A stretch of 17,678 nucleotides of DNA, taken from contig JAEYOT010000342.1 of assembly GCA_023411445.1 (NCBI GenBank), positions 1-17,678 of the forward strand, written 5' to 3'. The DNA is from Pseudomonadota bacterium (lineage in GTDB: Bacteria > Myxococcota_A > Polyangia > Polyangiales > Polyangiaceae). Shown piece after piece: positions 6,391 to 14,874 of this stretch (the stretch's first letter is position 1; each line of letters starts with the position of its first letter). The notes beneath the pieces are model-generated. The model had not been told where the DNA came from and ran no database searches. It saw nothing but the letters and a program-made list of their open reading frames with translations. A program made the translations under genes and the position numbers.

Positions 6391-8690
6391 TTATGTTGGT
6401 GGGAGGGATGTGCGCTGCGTGGTGCAGCGTGGCGGGGACAGCGCGGGCTCAAGCCGCTGAGCCCGCGTCGCAGCCGCAGGCGTTCGAGCATGAGGCGGTG
6501 GTGGTCGGCGAGTCGCGCGCCGAGCGTGAGCGGCAGCGCGCCTTTCAAGTGTCCCTCGGCGCCACGACCGTCAGCCAAGAGACCCTCCGCGCTGAGGCGC
6601 CCACGTCCCTCGCGGACGGCGTGCGCGCGGCCGCGCCCAGCGTCTCCATCCAACAGACGACGCCCGGACAGGGCACCATCTACGTGCGAGGCCTGTCAGG
6701 GCGAGCCGTGGTCTACGCGGTCGATGGTGTGCGCCTGAACATGGCGTTCTTCCGAGCCGGCAACAACGACTACCTCGGACTGCTCGATCCCTACGCGGCC
6801 GCGTCCGTCATCGTGGTGCCAGGAGCCGCTTCGGTGGAGTACGGCAGTGACGCGCTCGGCGGCGCCGTGCTCATGAACAGCGAGACGCCCGCCTTTCGTC
6901 TGGGCGAGACGAGCGTGAGCGTCCGAGCCTTGCAGAGCTTCACCTCCAATCCGCTCGGCACCGCGTCGCGCATCGCCGTCGTGCGGGAAGGGGAGCGGCT
7001 GTCCGCGCAGCTGGGCTTCACGTACTACCAGGCAGGGCCGATCCGCCCCGGGGAGCGCCACCGGAGCCCGGATCCGGACAGTTACCTCGGCCTGGAGCGT
7101 GACGTGGGGGCTCCCTGGGCGCCGCTGCAGCAGCGAAAGCAGCTCGGCACGGAGTTTGAGCTCTACTCGACGGACGGCACGCTGCGCCTGCGCTTGGGGC
7201 CGGGGCGTGAGCTGCTGCTCAAGGGCCAGTACACGGTCCGACCTGAGCTCGTGCGCTACGACCAGGTGACCCCGCGCTTCAAGAGCGAGCTGCCGGCGCG
7301 TGCGCAACGCAGCCTGGAGCCGATGTCGCGCGCCATGGCCTCTGCCACGCTCAAACAGCGGAAGGTCGGGGCCTTCTACGACACGGCCGAGCTGCAGTTG
7401 GCTTGGCAGCGCATCTTCGAGCGCCGGGTCGATCGCCGCTTGGACGAGCGCTGCATCGCGCCCGCAGTCGAGCCGGCGCTCGAGCCCGAAGAGTGCACGG
7501 GGCGCCTGCAGCTACTGCCGCGCGCCGAACGCGTGTTCGAGGAGAATAGCTCGAATGCCGTCTCGCTCCGCGGTGAGCTGCGCAAAGCCAACGGCTCGGG
7601 CACTGTGAGCGGCATCGTGGGCTTTAGCCTCCAGCACGACCTGGTCCACAGCGAAACGGAGACGCTGGATTTCGCGACGCAGGCGCGTAAGGCAGGTTCC
7701 GCGCGCTATCCGGACGGCTCCACGGTGTCTGAAGCCGGCGTGTTCACCCATTTTCGGCTGCGCCCGGCGCCCAGCCTCGCCTTGTTCGCTGGCGCGCGGG
7801 GCGGGCTGTTCGTGGTGAATATGGCGGCTCGCTCGGGCAGCGAGCCGACCGCTTCGTTCGACCGCACGGTGGGGGACGTGGTTGGCACCGTCGGTGCGCG
7901 CTGGGAAGTGTCGCCCGGGCTCGCTTGGGTGCTCAACGTGGCGCGCGGCGTGCGCGCCCCCAACGTGGAAGACCTGGCAGCCGTGGGTGCCCGCGCCGCA
8001 GGGCGCTACCAGGTACCGAACCCCGAGCTGCGCCCCGAGCACAGCTACACGAGCGACACGGGTTTGAAGGTCGCGGTGGGGCCGCACCAAGCGCACGCCA
8101 TGATCTTCTTCACGCGCTACGCCGACGCGATCTCACTCGCGCCCACCACCGTGAATGGCGAGGCCGTCACGGCCGACGGCGACCACTACTACCACTCCAT
8201 CAACGCCACCTCGGTCGACTTGCTGGGCGCGGAAGCGAGCTTCGATGTGGCGCTCACGAAGCGACTCTCGTCGTTCGGCCGCGCGCTGGTCATGCGCGGC
8301 ACCCAGAAGAACGACGCCGTAACGGGCCTCCCGCTGTCGAGCCCTGCAGATCGCATCCCGCCCGCTCAGGGCGAGCTGGGAGTCCGCGTGCGCGTCTTCG
8401 AGCCGCTACAACTGGAAGCGTTTGCGGTCGTTCGCGCCCCGCAGCGCCGCCTGAACGACCCGGTGAACCTCGAGGATAACCGCATCCCCGAAGGCGGAAC
8501 CCCCGGCTACACCACGTACCACGCGCGCGTGAGGTACACGCCCGCCTCGTCCGTCACTGCGCGCCTATCGTTCGACAACGTTACGGATGAGCTTGCGCTC
8601 GACCACGGTAGCGGCTTCTACCGTCCCGGCTTCGGCGTCACTGCCAGCCTCGAAGTCTCGCTCGATCGCGCGCTGTACGGCCTGCGTTGA
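6378..8690 (+). CDS. TonB-dependent outer-membrane receptor
   Basis: This 770-residue ligand-gated outer-membrane channel is powered by TonB. Residues 1-26 are a Sec signal peptide ending in ARAQA. A TonB-box-like EAVVVGESR follows at 39-47. The plug (about 55-170) shows TIYVRGLSGRAVVYAVDGVR (100-119) and the classic PGAASVEYGSDALGGAVLMN (148-167). The barrel (about 180-770) includes RAPNVEDLA (526-534) followed by VPNPELRPEHSYTSDTGLKV (546-565), a strand-loop signature shared with haemoglobin/siderophore-type receptors. The last strands include LSFDNVTDELA (730-740) and end in GVTASLEVSL. Two cysteines (359 and 373) probably close an extracellular loop. Substrate is unknown. No TonB, ExbB or ExbD gene is nearby. 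The ATG at 6378 is preferred because Lys2 gives the signal peptide its positive end, although the AGGG upstream is close; internal ATGs at 6393 and 6408 are alternatives. Confidence 0.93.
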   Translation: MKSHFMLVGGMCAAWCSVAGTARAQAAEPASQPQAFEHEAVVVGESRAERERQRAFQVSLGATTVSQETLRAEAPTSLADGVRAAAPSVSIQQTTPGQGTIYVRGLSGRAVVYAVDGVRLNMAFFRAGNNDYLGLLDPYAAASVIVVPGAASVEYGSDALGGAVLMNSETPAFRLGETSVSVRALQSFTSNPLGTASRIAVVREGERLSAQLGFTYYQAGPIRPGERHRSPDPDSYLGLERDVGAPWAPLQQRKQLGTEFELYSTDGTLRLRLGPGRELLLKGQYTVRPELVRYDQVTPRFKSELPARAQRSLEPMSRAMASATLKQRKVGAFYDTAELQLAWQRIFERRVDRRLDERCIAPAVEPALEPEECTGRLQLLPRAERVFEENSSNAVSLRGELRKANGSGTVSGIVGFSLQHDLVHSETETLDFATQARKAGSARYPDGSTVSEAGVFTHFRLRPAPSLALFAGARGGLFVVNMAARSGSEPTASFDRTVGDVVGTVGARWEVSPGLAWVLNVARGVRAPNVEDLAAVGARAAGRYQVPNPELRPEHSYTSDTGLKVAVGPHQAHAMIFFTRYADAISLAPTTVNGEAVTADGDHYYHSINATSVDLLGAEASFDVALTKRLSSFGRALVMRGTQKNDAVTGLPLSSPADRIPPAQGELGVRVRVFEPLQLEAFAVVRAPQRRLNDPVNLEDNRIPEGGTPGYTTYHARVRYTPASSVTARLSFDNVTDELALDHGSGFYRPGFGVTASLEVSLDRALYGLR

Positions 8691-8744
8691 TAGATCTTGA
8701 AGAGCCGTGCCCCGCACGCGCTGAGCGACTCGATCACCATTGCC

Positions 8745-8790
8745 AAGGAGCGTAACCATGGCTGACGCTTGGCGGCGCCGCAGCGGCTGA
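8745..8790 (+). promoter_or_regulatory. Strong ribosome-binding site, ATG and ten-codon frame closed by an in-frame TGA
   Basis: AAGGAG (8745-8750) lies seven bases before ATG (8758-8760), the best initiation signal near the following large gene. The frame reads MADAWRRRSG and then stops at TGA (8788-8790). This ATG is exactly in phase with the 1174-residue frame that resumes after the TGA, and no other stop lies between them. Three readings are possible: a short leader peptide, a nonsense change or sequencing error that separates the real start from its gene, or stop-codon readthrough (the TGA is followed by C, a leaky context). A ten-base palindrome, GCGGCGCCGC (8772-8781), sits inside the mini-frame. 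Confidence 0.6.
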
Positions 8791-8835
8791 CGGAGCTTTC
8801 CCTCTCCGGCGTCGTGCGCTAGCCTCGCTCCTGGT

Positions 8836-11800
8836 TTGGACTTCGGGAGTAGCTGGCGCATTGGGACGAGCTTTGGGTGGGTCCACCTTCGGCTGCGTGA
8901 CAACCAGAGCCGAAGATTCGGGCTGGCACAGCCGGGGACTCCCGAACAGGCGCGCACGGCCCTGCTGCTGGAGCTGGCGCACTCCCCCGAAGCTCAACGG
9001 GCGCTCAGTGAGCTGCAGCGGCTGGTGCTCGCGAACCCGAGCTTCGTAGGTTTCGGGTTCGAGGACGACGCCGTCTCGTCCGAGCGCGCTGCGGCGCTGC
9101 GCCGCTTCCTCGAAGCTGAGCTTGCGGCTGGTCGGGTCGAGCTGGCGTTCGACCCGTTCGTTGGCGTGTTCCACGAGCACGAGCACGAGCTGCCGTCCTT
9201 GCCCCCGCTGGGCCCGGCCGCGGCGGATGTCCCGGAGACGAGCTTCATCGCGCTGCGCCTGATCGATCAGAACGGGGCGCCCGTGATGGGTCGGCGTTTC
9301 AAGATCGAGCTCCCCGATGGCAAGGTGCACCGAGGCACGACCGATACCGAGGGCTTTGGCCGTGTGGCGGGCTTCACGGAAGATGGCAACGCCAAGATCA
9401 GCTTCGCGGGGCTCGACGAGCTGGATCTTCTGACGAAGAACGCTTCCACGCGCGTCGTCATCCCGGTGAACGAGGAAGGAGAGGATGAGGATCCCGTAAC
9501 CGAGGCCGAGCAAGCGGCCGCGGACGAGGAGAGCCCGCCAAGCGAAGAGGAGGGCCAACGACTGGGGCTGCTGTTCGTCGAGCTGTTCGACAAGACCGGG
9601 CGTGTCCGGCACGCCGACCGGGCGTTTCGAGTTTCGGGCCCGGAGTCCTTCGAAGGTAGGACGGACTCCGAAGGGCGCGTTCGCCGCGCCGGGCTCAAGC
9701 GTGGGAACTACACGCTCTCCTTGACGCTCGACTTCTTCACGGGCGATCCCGACGCCACGGTAGACACGGTGGATGTGACGGTCGTGCTGCTCGATGAGGC
9801 CGCCACCGAGCCGCAGGTGCGCATGGTCGGCGCCGTGCCGCGCTCGATCCTGGCGCGCCTCGATATGTTCTTCAACACCAACAAGACGTTCTTGCTGCCC
9901 ACGGCGCTGCCCAGCGTGCGCCAGCTCCGCCAGCTGTATTTGGACAACCGGCGCGGCAAGCTGTTGGTCGTGGGTCACGCGGACACGGCCGGCGGCGCGG
10001 CCTATAATGACAAGCTGTCGCTGGAGCGCGCTGAGGCCACCATCGCCTACTTGAAAGACGACGTGGAGGGCTGGCTCAAATTCTACCAGGAGAAAGACGA
10101 GAAGAAGCGCTGGGGGAAGACCGAAGATCACCTGATGCTGATTGCCATGCCGGACTACGTCGACAAGCCAATCGGCGAGGACGAAGTGCGCTTCTTCCAG
10201 CGCACACGTGGCCTCAAAGTCGATGGTATCGCTGGCGACGAGACACGGCGCGCGCTGATCAAGGAGTACATGGCGCTCGACGGCGCTTCGCTCTCTGAGT
10301 TGGTCGGAGAGATTGAAGCCGTCGCTCACGGCTGCGGAGAAAACTTTCCACTCGACGAGAGCGGCGACAGCCTGGACAGTGCGCCCGAAGATCAGCGACG
10401 GGACGCGACGGATCGTCGCGTCGAGCTCTTCTTCTTCGATCCCGAGTTTGGGATCACGCCGCAGCCGCCAAGCTCGAGCTCCGCGCCCGGCAGCGTGGAG
10501 TACCCGCTGTGGCGCCAGCGCGTGGCGGAGGTGGTGGAGCTCAAGGCGGGCGAGCTGGCAGGGCCCAAGGTGGTCTTCGTCGAGCTTGCGGACGCGCACT
10601 TCCGCAGTGACAGCGCGGTGGTGCTGCCGGAGGGCGAGCGGCCGAGCTCGAGCCAAGAGCATGCTGCCTTCACGTCGATCGGCTTGATCGCCGCTGCGCT
10701 GCGCTTCAATGAAGAACACCCCGGGCGCTCGCTCGTGGTCGCGGGCCACACCGATACGACCGCCGGAGACGAGCACAACCAGGAGCTGAGCGAGCTGCGA
10801 GCCAAGGTCGCGCTGGCGCTGCTCAAGGGCGATCGCGAAGCGTTCAAGACGCTGTGCCACAGTCGCCGGAAGTACGCAGACATCAAGCAGATCTTGAGCT
10901 GGGTCTCGGGCGCGTTCGAAGATCTGCCTTTCGACTGCAAGCCAGCCGCCATCAACGACGCAGAAGATCGCCCGAGCGTGAGCAAGTTCCAGACGAGCTT
11001 CAACACGCACCGCGAGCAGCTGCAGTCTCCGGCGCCCCCGCTGCTCGTGGATGGCGGAGCGGGGGAGCTCACGTGGGGCGCGTTCTTCGACTGCTACGAG
11101 CACGCGCTCCGGCTGGAGCTCGGTGAGGACGCAGCCGGGCTCGCTGCGCTGCGCGCCAAGCTCAAGTTTACGGATCCCGAGCGGGAGTCGCTCGGGTTTG
11201 GTGAGCATTTCCCGATCGAGGAGCTTGGCGTGGATGAGTTCCGCAGCCAAACCAACCGGCGCGTGGAGATCGTGTTCTTCGAGCCCGGCGAAGAGCCGGA
11301 TCTGGCGCGAGCGGAGGCGGACCCGAGCACTAGCGAGCTGTACTTGCCCGGTCATTTTGCGCGCACCTCGCTGCCTGGCATGGTCAGCGCCAAGCCACTC
11401 AAGGCGGAGTGGGTCGGCCCTGCTCCGGCCAAGTTCGGCGAGACACGCACGATGCGGGTCTCGGCGCCGGGCGTGTCCGATGGCCTACCGGGCACGTTCA
11501 TCGTGGAGCAGGTGGTCGCGGGGGTGCCTCGAGTCACCGCTACCGTCACGGCAGCGGCTGCCGGCGAGGAGATCACGGCGACGTTCAACGGCTTCTTCAA
11601 TGAGGACCTGGTCGTGTTCGCTGGCAGCATGAGCGCCGAGCAGCCCTTCCCGGCGGTCTCATTTCGCTTCGTGCTGGAGGCGGGCGGGCGCCGGGTCACG
11701 TCGCCGGAGCTTCTGTACGCGGACGAGCTTCGCATGTTGGTCGAGGTGGAGGCTGGCGGGCCCCCCGCAGCTCAGGCAGAGTTCCGCTTGCACTCGCCGT

Positions 11801-12360
11801 GGGGCATCCGACCCGGCAAGACAGACGATGAGGGAAAAATCTTCGTCGACCAGCTGCCACCGGGCGGTGCCCACGTGGTGGTGTCGGAGCGCTTGGTCGC
11901 AAGCTCCGTTCCGACGCTGACGGGCGGAGATCCGCCGGTAGAGCCCCCGCAGCAGCCGCTAGAGCTCACGTTGGTGGACGCGGCCTTCGAGCCCCGCAAC
12001 GACGTGGAGTACACGATCATCGTGGACGAGTTCACCTTCTACGAGGGGCGCACGGGGCCGGACGGGCGCATCTCCGAGTCGATCAACGCCGACGCCAAGA
12101 GCGTCTTGCTTCAGTTCGACGAGGCCGAAGTGGCGCTCGAGGTGTCCGGCTTGCCGCCGGCCAGCGATCTTCGCGGCGTGCAGCGGCGCCTGAACAACCT
12201 AGGCTACGACTCCGGTGGCTTGACCGACGCGCTCAACCCCGCCATCGAGGCAGCCTTGAAGCGCTTCCGGCGTGACCGCGGGCTGGCCCCGCCCGCCGCC
12301 GGAGCCAGCGCACTGGACGACGCGACGCGTTCGGAGCTGGTAAGAGCCCATGGTAGTTGA
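8836..12360 (+). CDS. Large OmpA/peptidoglycan-binding, TTR-domain protein, probable T6SS spike partner
   Basis: This protein has 1174 residues from the first available start, a TTG. No ATG or GTG lies between the TGA at 8788 and this TTG, and the TTG lacks a ribosome-binding site, so the true start may be the ATG at 8758. There is no signal peptide. Transthyretin-like beta-sandwiches lie at about 136-195 (IDQNGAPVMGRRFKIELPDG, a type often seen on T6SS spike proteins), 243-320, 955-1020 and 1040-1105. Two OmpA-like domains carry GKLLVVGHADTAGGAAYNDK (374-393) and RSLVVAGHTDTTAGDEHNQE (631-650). They close with DRRVELFFFD (526-535) and NRRVEIVFFEP (807-817). A peptidoglycan-binding module (FFQRTRGLKVDGIAGDETRR, 453-472) is inserted in the first OmpA domain, a degenerate one in the second, and another closes the protein (about 1108-1172). 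It probably anchors or delivers the lysozyme-like product of the next gene. The delivery role is inference. Confidence 0.88.
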   Translation: MDFGSSWRIGTSFGWVHLRLRDNQSRRFGLAQPGTPEQARTALLLELAHSPEAQRALSELQRLVLANPSFVGFGFEDDAVSSERAAALRRFLEAELAAGRVELAFDPFVGVFHEHEHELPSLPPLGPAAADVPETSFIALRLIDQNGAPVMGRRFKIELPDGKVHRGTTDTEGFGRVAGFTEDGNAKISFAGLDELDLLTKNASTRVVIPVNEEGEDEDPVTEAEQAAADEESPPSEEEGQRLGLLFVELFDKTGRVRHADRAFRVSGPESFEGRTDSEGRVRRAGLKRGNYTLSLTLDFFTGDPDATVDTVDVTVVLLDEAATEPQVRMVGAVPRSILARLDMFFNTNKTFLLPTALPSVRQLRQLYLDNRRGKLLVVGHADTAGGAAYNDKLSLERAEATIAYLKDDVEGWLKFYQEKDEKKRWGKTEDHLMLIAMPDYVDKPIGEDEVRFFQRTRGLKVDGIAGDETRRALIKEYMALDGASLSELVGEIEAVAHGCGENFPLDESGDSLDSAPEDQRRDATDRRVELFFFDPEFGITPQPPSSSSAPGSVEYPLWRQRVAEVVELKAGELAGPKVVFVELADAHFRSDSAVVLPEGERPSSSQEHAAFTSIGLIAAALRFNEEHPGRSLVVAGHTDTTAGDEHNQELSELRAKVALALLKGDREAFKTLCHSRRKYADIKQILSWVSGAFEDLPFDCKPAAINDAEDRPSVSKFQTSFNTHREQLQSPAPPLLVDGGAGELTWGAFFDCYEHALRLELGEDAAGLAALRAKLKFTDPERESLGFGEHFPIEELGVDEFRSQTNRRVEIVFFEPGEEPDLARAEADPSTSELYLPGHFARTSLPGMVSAKPLKAEWVGPAPAKFGETRTMRVSAPGVSDGLPGTFIVEQVVAGVPRVTATVTAAAAGEEITATFNGFFNEDLVVFAGSMSAEQPFPAVSFRFVLEAGGRRVTSPELLYADELRMLVEVEAGGPPAAQAEFRLHSPWGIRPGKTDDEGKIFVDQLPPGGAHVVVSERLVASSVPTLTGGDPPVEPPQQPLELTLVDAAFEPRNDVEYTIIVDEFTFYEGRTGPDGRISESINADAKSVLLQFDEAEVALEVSGLPPASDLRGVQRRLNNLGYDSGGLTDALNPAIEAALKRFRRDRGLAPPAAGASALDDATRSELVRAHGS

Positions 12361-12384
12361 CGGGGCGCCAACCGGAGCTCAGCG

Positions 12385-14874
12385 ATGACAGACGTCGACA
12401 TCATGATCGTGGTCAATGATGCCGGTACGCTCGGCAAGCTGACCAACGCTTGGGTGTACTGGAAAGAGGGCGGCGCCTTCAACGTGCTGCGCGCCGACGA
12501 TCAGGGCCTGATCTTCAAGCGCAAAGGCTCTGACCCCAACCAGCCGGCCAGCTACACCACCCGGTTCACCAGCATCGTGGGACAGCAGGTCGAGGTGTAC
12601 TTCAGTGAGGGCGCCAAGCCGCTGCCGCGAGCGTTGGTCGAGCCACTCTTGCGCCAGCGAGAGGTGCCGCTCTCGCTGTCTAGCGATCTGGCGTCCCTCG
12701 GCCCCATCCACGTCACGCCGGGCAAATCGGCGACCATTCGGCGCCTGCCGCTAGCCCGCATCGATCTGGAGCCCCCCCGCATTTCGCTGACGTCCCCGGG
12801 CGACGAGCCCGCGCTCTTGCTCACCACGTTCGAGCCGCTGCTGAGCCCGACGGATCCGTACTACGTGGACGGCATTCCCCAAGGCCAAGCCTTCTTCGCG
12901 GCGACCAACACCGCTGCTCGCGAGAACGGCGTGGCTCCCCCGGCCGCCATCACGGCTCGCGCGCGGCCTCGCGGCATTCGCGTCACCGGGGCGCTCCCGG
13001 CGGACGCCAAGGGAGCCAAGCTCAAGCTGCTCAACGCTGAGGGCAAGGCCCTACCGCTGCTCAGCGATGGCGCAAACCTGGCCAGCGCTCCCGTGGAGGA
13101 GCTGAAGCTCACGCTGGAGCAGCCGTCCGGCAAGCAGCGCCCGTTCAGTGGGGACATCTTCTTGCCGATGGATACGGCCTTCGGTCACGTGCAGATCGTG
13201 ATCGAAACCGAGGGGCTCTCACCGCCCCACGTGGCAGGCTTTTCGTTTCTCTTGGCGGGCGCTCAGGTCGCTGTGGTGGACGACTTTCCGGCGGGCGCAA
13301 CAGGTGACAAGGCGGGCGCGGTGCCCACCGCCTCCGACGAAGTGGTGGTGCTGGACTACACGAGCTCGCCGGCCCAGGTCCAAGGCACCGGCAGCACCGC
13401 GGACAAGGACGCCGCGCGCGCCCAGCAACGCGCCGCGGGCAGGGCGCGCCGGCTCCTGCGCTTTCCGATCCAGAGCGTGCTTCGACCAGCCGGCGGCTCA
13501 CCCCAGCAGCTCGTCAGTCAGATGCCGTTCTTGATGGTCGAGCTCCAGCTGTTGGGCGCCGATCGCGCGGCCTGGGAGGAGCTGTTGCGCCTCCGCGAGC
13601 AGCGCGCCGTCGCGCCCACAAGCGAGCTTCGTTTGAGCACGGATTGGGCGCTCAACATCAACTGGCCCACTCCCGATCGAGGTCAATCGCAAGCCGTCGT
13701 GCAGCCGCCGTTCGACCTCACCGCCAAGCAGGACATCGTGCTGAAGCTCGACGCGGCCGAGGACGTCACGGCGCGCAAGCTAGATGGCGTCGACAAGGGC
13801 CGGGTGACGAACGCCTTCACGCCGGCCCCTCCCACGCTGGCATTCCCTGAGGCTGGTCGCCGGCCACCCGGCGTCTTGGTGTCGGAGCCAAGCGCGGAGC
13901 TGAAGCGCGCCTGGGGAAGGCACGGCGGCAGCGCCCAGCCCGGCACCGTGATCGAGTGGCAGCCGATCTTCACCACTGACGGTGCGGCTGCGAGCAAGCC
14001 CGTCATGAGGGGCGGCAACGTGGAGATCAAGCTCACGTCGTTGACGGTGGCTGGAGCCGCGGTTGCCGGGGGCCTTCAGTTTTCGCGACCCACGCCCCAA
14101 GGGCAGAAGCCGAGCGCGGCGCCGCCTACGGCTCCGCTGGCCTTCGTTCCTCATTTTCGCATCCACGGCCTCAACCCCAGCCGGGACGATCTCAACCTGC
14201 TCGTGGATGCGATCACGGAGCGCGAGTTCAACGCCAACCGTGCCAGCAAGCCATATCTGGAGTTCCTCCCGCTGGCCGTGTGGCAGCTCGCGCTGCGCGG
14301 CATCACCATCCACGAGACCGACGGTCGGCAGTTCGCGACGCCCGGCAGGCAGGCCACGGGCGTCATCGCGTTCGGAGGCACCACCACGTTCGCGCACGGC
14401 AAGGAGCGCGACATGCCCATCTTCGGCCATCCGCACGGTTTCGGCGTTGGCCAGCTGGATCCTCCGTCCAATATCGAGCAGCTGTGGAATCTGGAGGAGG
14501 CGGTGCTGGGCTGTGTCCAGCGGCTCCTGCTCGAGAAGGCTGCGGACGCTCGGAGCGGGCTCGGTCATGAGTTCCTGGGCACGGCTCCGCTCAGCACACG
14601 CAGCAAGAACGTCTTCTTGCGCGAGAGCGTGCGCCGCTTCAACGGCGGACGGGAGTTCGTGCGCAACGCGGCAGACGACGATTGGGAGGTGAGCCCCAGC
14701 ATCAAGGCGGACCCGACCATCTTCTATTGCGACGAGGTCCTCAACGGAGGAGAGACGCTCCGCTACCAAGACCTGATCCGCGCGCCGAACAAGCGGGAGC
14801 CGGCCGCAGCGAGCCGAGGCCCGCTAGCGACGCGGCTGCCCTACACCAGCGCGAGCTTCGTGGGCGGCCTGTGA
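12385..14874 (+). CDS. Candidate cell-wall effector with C-terminal lysozyme-like domain
   Basis: This 829-residue protein has no Sec signal. The ATG at 12385 follows CGGAG by seven bases and lies 24 bases after the previous stop. Residues 1-120 look like a beta-sandwich (NAWVYWKEGGAFNVL, then GQQVEVYFSEGAKPLPRAL). The middle (about 120-590) is Pro/Ala-rich beta sequence that I do not recognise. The C-terminal domain (about 593-800) resembles lysozyme/lytic-transglycosylase folds: helix LEFLPLAVWQLALRG, then ITIHETDGRQF (640-650) with Glu644 as candidate catalytic acid, then FGHPHGFGVGQLDPPSNIEQ (680-699), WNLEEAVLGCVQRLL (701-715) and RESVRRFNGGREF (746-758). This order (E-x(3)-RQF, GxGxxQLDPP, WN..xxxG, RYNGG) matches known transglycosylase-type peptidoglycan hydrolases. 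Lack of an export signal next to a T6SS-type partner fits delivery into rival cells. The stop overlaps the next gene's GTG. Activity is not proven by sequence. Confidence 0.82.
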   Translation: MTDVDIMIVVNDAGTLGKLTNAWVYWKEGGAFNVLRADDQGLIFKRKGSDPNQPASYTTRFTSIVGQQVEVYFSEGAKPLPRALVEPLLRQREVPLSLSSDLASLGPIHVTPGKSATIRRLPLARIDLEPPRISLTSPGDEPALLLTTFEPLLSPTDPYYVDGIPQGQAFFAATNTAARENGVAPPAAITARARPRGIRVTGALPADAKGAKLKLLNAEGKALPLLSDGANLASAPVEELKLTLEQPSGKQRPFSGDIFLPMDTAFGHVQIVIETEGLSPPHVAGFSFLLAGAQVAVVDDFPAGATGDKAGAVPTASDEVVVLDYTSSPAQVQGTGSTADKDAARAQQRAAGRARRLLRFPIQSVLRPAGGSPQQLVSQMPFLMVELQLLGADRAAWEELLRLREQRAVAPTSELRLSTDWALNINWPTPDRGQSQAVVQPPFDLTAKQDIVLKLDAAEDVTARKLDGVDKGRVTNAFTPAPPTLAFPEAGRRPPGVLVSEPSAELKRAWGRHGGSAQPGTVIEWQPIFTTDGAAASKPVMRGGNVEIKLTSLTVAGAAVAGGLQFSRPTPQGQKPSAAPPTAPLAFVPHFRIHGLNPSRDDLNLLVDAITEREFNANRASKPYLEFLPLAVWQLALRGITIHETDGRQFATPGRQATGVIAFGGTTTFAHGKERDMPIFGHPHGFGVGQLDPPSNIEQLWNLEEAVLGCVQRLLLEKAADARSGLGHEFLGTAPLSTRSKNVFLRESVRRFNGGREFVRNAADDDWEVSPSIKADPTIFYCDEVLNGGETLRYQDLIRAPNKREPAAASRGPLATRLPYTSASFVGGL

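Noticed and set aside
6159..6653. A 164-codon - strand frame covering the vgrG/receptor intergenic region
   Set aside because: It begins inside the receptor's signal peptide and plug region antisense, has Arg/Gly/Pro-rich content and no domain.
8734..11355. An 873-codon open frame on the - strand opposite the OmpA/peptidoglycan-binding gene
   Set aside because: Its translation has no recognisable domain, while the + strand shows several clear domains along the same stretch. Long antisense frames are common in GC-rich DNA.
13780..14769. A 329-codon - strand frame opposite the lysozyme-like domain
   Set aside because: The + strand carries conserved hydrolase motifs here; the antisense product has no recognisable features.
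14682..14870. N-terminal extension of the RCC1 gene by 63 codons
   Set aside because: It lies entirely inside the upstream gene in another frame and has low-complexity Arg/Pro/Gln content. The GTG at 14871 gives a textbook lipoprotein signal and a four-base overlap.
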